Assembly: GCA_023100825.1 (NCBI GenBank)
Contig: CP095846.1
Span: forward strand, 930,001 to 994,000
Source of the DNA: Nocardioidaceae bacterium SCSIO 66511
GTDB lineage: Bacteria; Actinomycetota; Actinomycetes; Propionibacteriales; Nocardioidaceae
Length of the DNA stretch: 64,000 nucleotides
Direction of reading: 5' to 3'
Shown: positions 61,869-64,000 of the stretch, piece after piece
How positions within the stretch are numbered: the stretch's first letter is position 1
Layout: every line of letters starts with the position of its first letter
Translations under genes and position numbers: made by a program
Notes under the pieces: model-generated
Database searches by the model: none
Seen by the model: the letters and a program-made list of their open reading frames with translations, nothing else
Told to the model about the DNA's origin: nothing

Positions 61869-62861
61869 GTGAACCGACCAATCATCGCCGTGCTCACCGC
61901 GCCCGGTGTCGCCGATCCCGCAGGCATAGCGGCGATCGAGGACCGTGCCGATATCCGCTTCACCGACGTCGGCGGGTTGGCCGCCGCGGTCTCCGGCGCC
62001 GACGCGCTCTTGCTCTGGGACTTCTTCTCAACGGCCGTCCGCGACGTGTGGCCGCACGCGGGTTCGCTGCGCTGGATCCACGTCGCGGCGGCCGGGGTCG
62101 ACAAGCTGTTGTTCGACGAGCTGCGCGAGTCCGACGTCGTGGTGACGAACGCCCGCGGTGTCTTCGACCGGCCGATCGCGGAGTTCGTGCTCGCGTCCAT
62201 CCTCGCGCAGGCCAAGGGCATGCACACCAGCCACGACCACCAGCAGGAGCGTCGCTGGGAGCATCGCGAGACGCGTACGCTCGTCGGCGAGAGAGCGCTT
62301 GTCGTCGGCACCGGGGCGATCGGTCGCGAGACCGCCCGGCTTCTCGCCGCCGTCGGCATGGAGGTACGAGGGGCGGGGCGTACGGCTCGCAGCGGCGACC
62401 CCGACTTCGGAGAGATCGTCGAGAGCGCATCGCTCGCCGAGCAGGTGGGTTGGGCCGATCATGTCGTGGTCGCCGCGCCGCTCACGGACGCGACCAGAGG
62501 TTTGGTCGACGCCGAGGTGCTCGGCGCGATGCAGCCGAGCGCACACCTGGTGAACATCGGCCGGGGAGAGATCGTCGACGAGGACGCACTGCTCGCGACT
62601 CTCGAGGCGGGCGGGATCGCCGCCGCTTCGCTCGACGTCTTCTGCACCGAGCCGCTGCCCGACGACAGTCCGCTGTGGAGCGCACCTGGCCTGGTCGTCT
62701 CGCCGCATATGTCCGGCGACGTACTCGGCTGGCGGGAAACGCTCGCCCGCCAGTTCGTCGACAACGCACAACGATTCCTCGACGGCGAGCCGCTGGCCAA
62801 CGTCGTCGACAAGCGTCTCGGGTTCGTACCCGCCGATACCGCAGGGAGTGCTCGTGCCTGA
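61869..62861 (+). CDS. D-isomer-specific 2-hydroxyacid dehydrogenase
   Basis: GTG 61869 gives 330 residues; the longer upstream frame would cover the promoter. NAD-binding Rossmann motif is VVGTGAIGRETARLLAAVGM; catalytic Arg in NIGRGEIVDEDALL, Glu in FCTEPLPDDSPLW and His in VVSPHMSGD. It reduces or oxidises a 2-keto/2-hydroxyacid. No ribosome-binding site is needed if the mRNA is leaderless. It shares operator site 5 with the divergent eutA-like operon, so the substrate is probably a pathway intermediate; which one is unknown. Confidence 0.85.
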   Translation: MNRPIIAVLTAPGVADPAGIAAIEDRADIRFTDVGGLAAAVSGADALLLWDFFSTAVRDVWPHAGSLRWIHVAAAGVDKLLFDELRESDVVVTNARGVFDRPIAEFVLASILAQAKGMHTSHDHQQERRWEHRETRTLVGERALVVGTGAIGRETARLLAAVGMEVRGAGRTARSGDPDFGEIVESASLAEQVGWADHVVVAAPLTDATRGLVDAEVLGAMQPSAHLVNIGRGEIVDEDALLATLEAGGIAAASLDVFCTEPLPDDSPLWSAPGLVVSPHMSGDVLGWRETLARQFVDNAQRFLDGEPLANVVDKRLGFVPADTAGSARA

Positions 62862-64000
62862 TCCGAATCTCTGGTCCGTCGCGGAGCTGACCGCCGCGTA
62901 CCGCTCGCGTGAGGTGTCGCCCGTCGAGGCGACCCAGGCCTCGCTCGACACCATCGAGGCGCACGACGGCGACGTCAACGCGTTCGTACGCGTGGAGGGC
63001 GAGTCCGCCCTCGAAGCCGCTCGGGCATCCGAGAAGCGGTGGGCCGCCGGCGAACCGATCGGCCCGGCCGACGGCGTACCCACGTCGATCAAGGACATCT
63101 TCCTGACCCGAGACTGGCCGACGCTACGCGGCAGCGCGCTGATCGACGAGGCCGGAGCCTGGACCGAGGATGCGCCGAGCGTTGCCCGGCTGCGGGAGGC
63201 CGGCGCGGTCTTCGTCGGTAAGACGACGACGCCGGAGTTCGCCTGGAAGGGCGTCACCGACTCACTGCGGTTCGGCGCCACCGGCAACCCGTGGGCCGCC
63301 GATCTGACCGCGGGCGGCTCGAGCGGGGGAAGCGCTACTGCGGTCGGGCTCGGTATGGGCACCTGGTCGGTCGGAACCGACGGTGGGGGCTCGGTAAGGA
63401 TCCCGGCGGCGTTCACCGGCACCGTCGCGATCAAGCCCACGTACGGGCTGATCCCGCTGTACCCGGCGAGCCCGTTCGGAACGCTCGCACATGCCGGGCC
63501 GATGACGAGGTCGGTCACGGACGCGGCCACGATGCTCGACCTCATCACCGGCTACGACCCACGAGACTGGTCGGCGATGCCGACTCCCACCGGATCGTTC
63601 CTCGACGGGCTCGAAGACGGCGTCGAGGGGATGCGCATCGCGTACTCGCCGAACCTCGGCTTCGTTGCGAACGACCCGGAGGTCGACGCGGCCGTACGCG
63701 CAGCGGCCGCGGTACTCGCCGATGCCGGCGCGGTTGTCGAGGAGGTCGACCCGGGATTCGACGACCCGGTCGAGGCCTTCGAGGTGCTCTGGTTCACCGG
63801 CGCGGCCAAGGTGATCGAACCGTACGGCGACGACGCGCTCGAGCGGATCGACCCGGGTCTGCGCGCGGGCGTCGAGCGCGGTCGAACGATGTCGGCCGGC
63901 GACTACCTCGACGCGACCGCAGTACGAATGGCGCTCGGCAAGCGCATGAGCGAGTTCCACGAGACGTACGACGTGCTGCTCACCCCGACCATGCCGATCG
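62854..64000 (+). CDS. Amidase signature family enzyme, truncated by window end
   Basis: A GTG at 62854 overlaps the dehydrogenase stop by 8 nt and follows GCAGGGAG. The frame stays open to the last base, showing 382 residues. The Ser-cisSer-Lys triad is visible: Lys in PTSIKDIFL, cis-Ser in AGGSSGGSATAV and the nucleophile in GTDGGGSVRIPAAFTG. Amidases of this family hydrolyse carboxamides. Coupled translation with the dehydrogenase places it in the operator-site-5 regulon. The C-terminal part and any following genes are outside the window. Confidence 0.88.
   Translation, partial: MPDPNLWSVAELTAAYRSREVSPVEATQASLDTIEAHDGDVNAFVRVEGESALEAARASEKRWAAGEPIGPADGVPTSIKDIFLTRDWPTLRGSALIDEAGAWTEDAPSVARLREAGAVFVGKTTTPEFAWKGVTDSLRFGATGNPWAADLTAGGSSGGSATAVGLGMGTWSVGTDGGGSVRIPAAFTGTVAIKPTYGLIPLYPASPFGTLAHAGPMTRSVTDAATMLDLITGYDPRDWSAMPTPTGSFLDGLEDGVEGMRIAYSPNLGFVANDPEVDAAVRAAAAVLADAGAVVEEVDPGFDDPVEAFEVLWFTGAAKVIEPYGDDALERIDPGLRAGVERGRTMSAGDYLDATAVRMALGKRMSEFHETYDVLLTPTMPI

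Overview
The window is a contiguous stretch of high-GC chromosome from an actinobacterium. The evidence is the mce tail with Mce-associated proteins, a TTG-started rpoB, GTG starts with short 1-4 nt gene overlaps, a zinc-ribbon S14, and the rpoBC / rpsL-rpsG-fusA-tuf / S10-spc gene order. Protein texture suggests Propionibacteriales (Nocardioidaceae-like); that placement is inference.

Layout. 1-3031: end of an mce operon (MceE fragment, MceF, two Mce-associated membrane proteins). 3064-5199: a compositionally odd patch with two tandem secreted basic paralogues that share a duplicated 68-bp leader, plus a third secreted gene broken by two 1-base shifts. 5325-12895: rpoB-rpoC with a good promoter. 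12901-21132: accessory genes (secreted calcineurin-like phosphoesterase, membrane acyltransferase, NUDIX hydrolase, lipoprotein, large FAD/Fe-S dehydrogenase). 21163-25687: str operon with promoter and tuf terminator. 25699-26890: a DUF559/Vsr-like nuclease gene bracketed by copies of one long palindrome. 26926-28444: sigma factor/META-domain pair. 28638-41414: S10 and spc ribosomal operons running into secY-adk-map.

41573-64000 is the most interesting part. Where infA-rpmJ-rpsM-rpsK-rpsD-rpoA would usually follow map, there is a catabolic/transport locus: MHS-type transporter, class III aminotransferase diverging from a semialdehyde dehydrogenase, sulfatase, HTH-MNT/HepT toxin-antitoxin pair, FCD-type GntR regulator, two EutA-like maleate-isomerase-family proteins, two complete EhuBCDA-like ABC importers, M20 deacylase, class I aminotransferase, an M24 protein closely resembling ectoine hydrolase (DoeA/EutD), a D-2-hydroxyacid dehydrogenase and a cut-off amidase. 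Five near-identical palindromes (core ATTGTYGACAAT) lie in five promoter regions of this block, and in three of them the palindrome contains the TTGACA -35 box. I read this as one GntR-controlled regulon for ectoine-type compatible solutes. It is built differently from the described eut/doe clusters: no EutB, EutC or M14-type EutE in view, no EnuR, an M20 enzyme in the deacylase position, and doubled importers.

A second hidden pattern is a set of intergenic elements at gene ends (12901-12998, 15005-15070, 46049-46146) with exact 22-bp spacing of a CTGA(G/C)(A/T)CG anchor. At two of the three loci the units are arranged into long palindromes. No tRNA, rRNA, CRISPR array, transposase or integrase was found.
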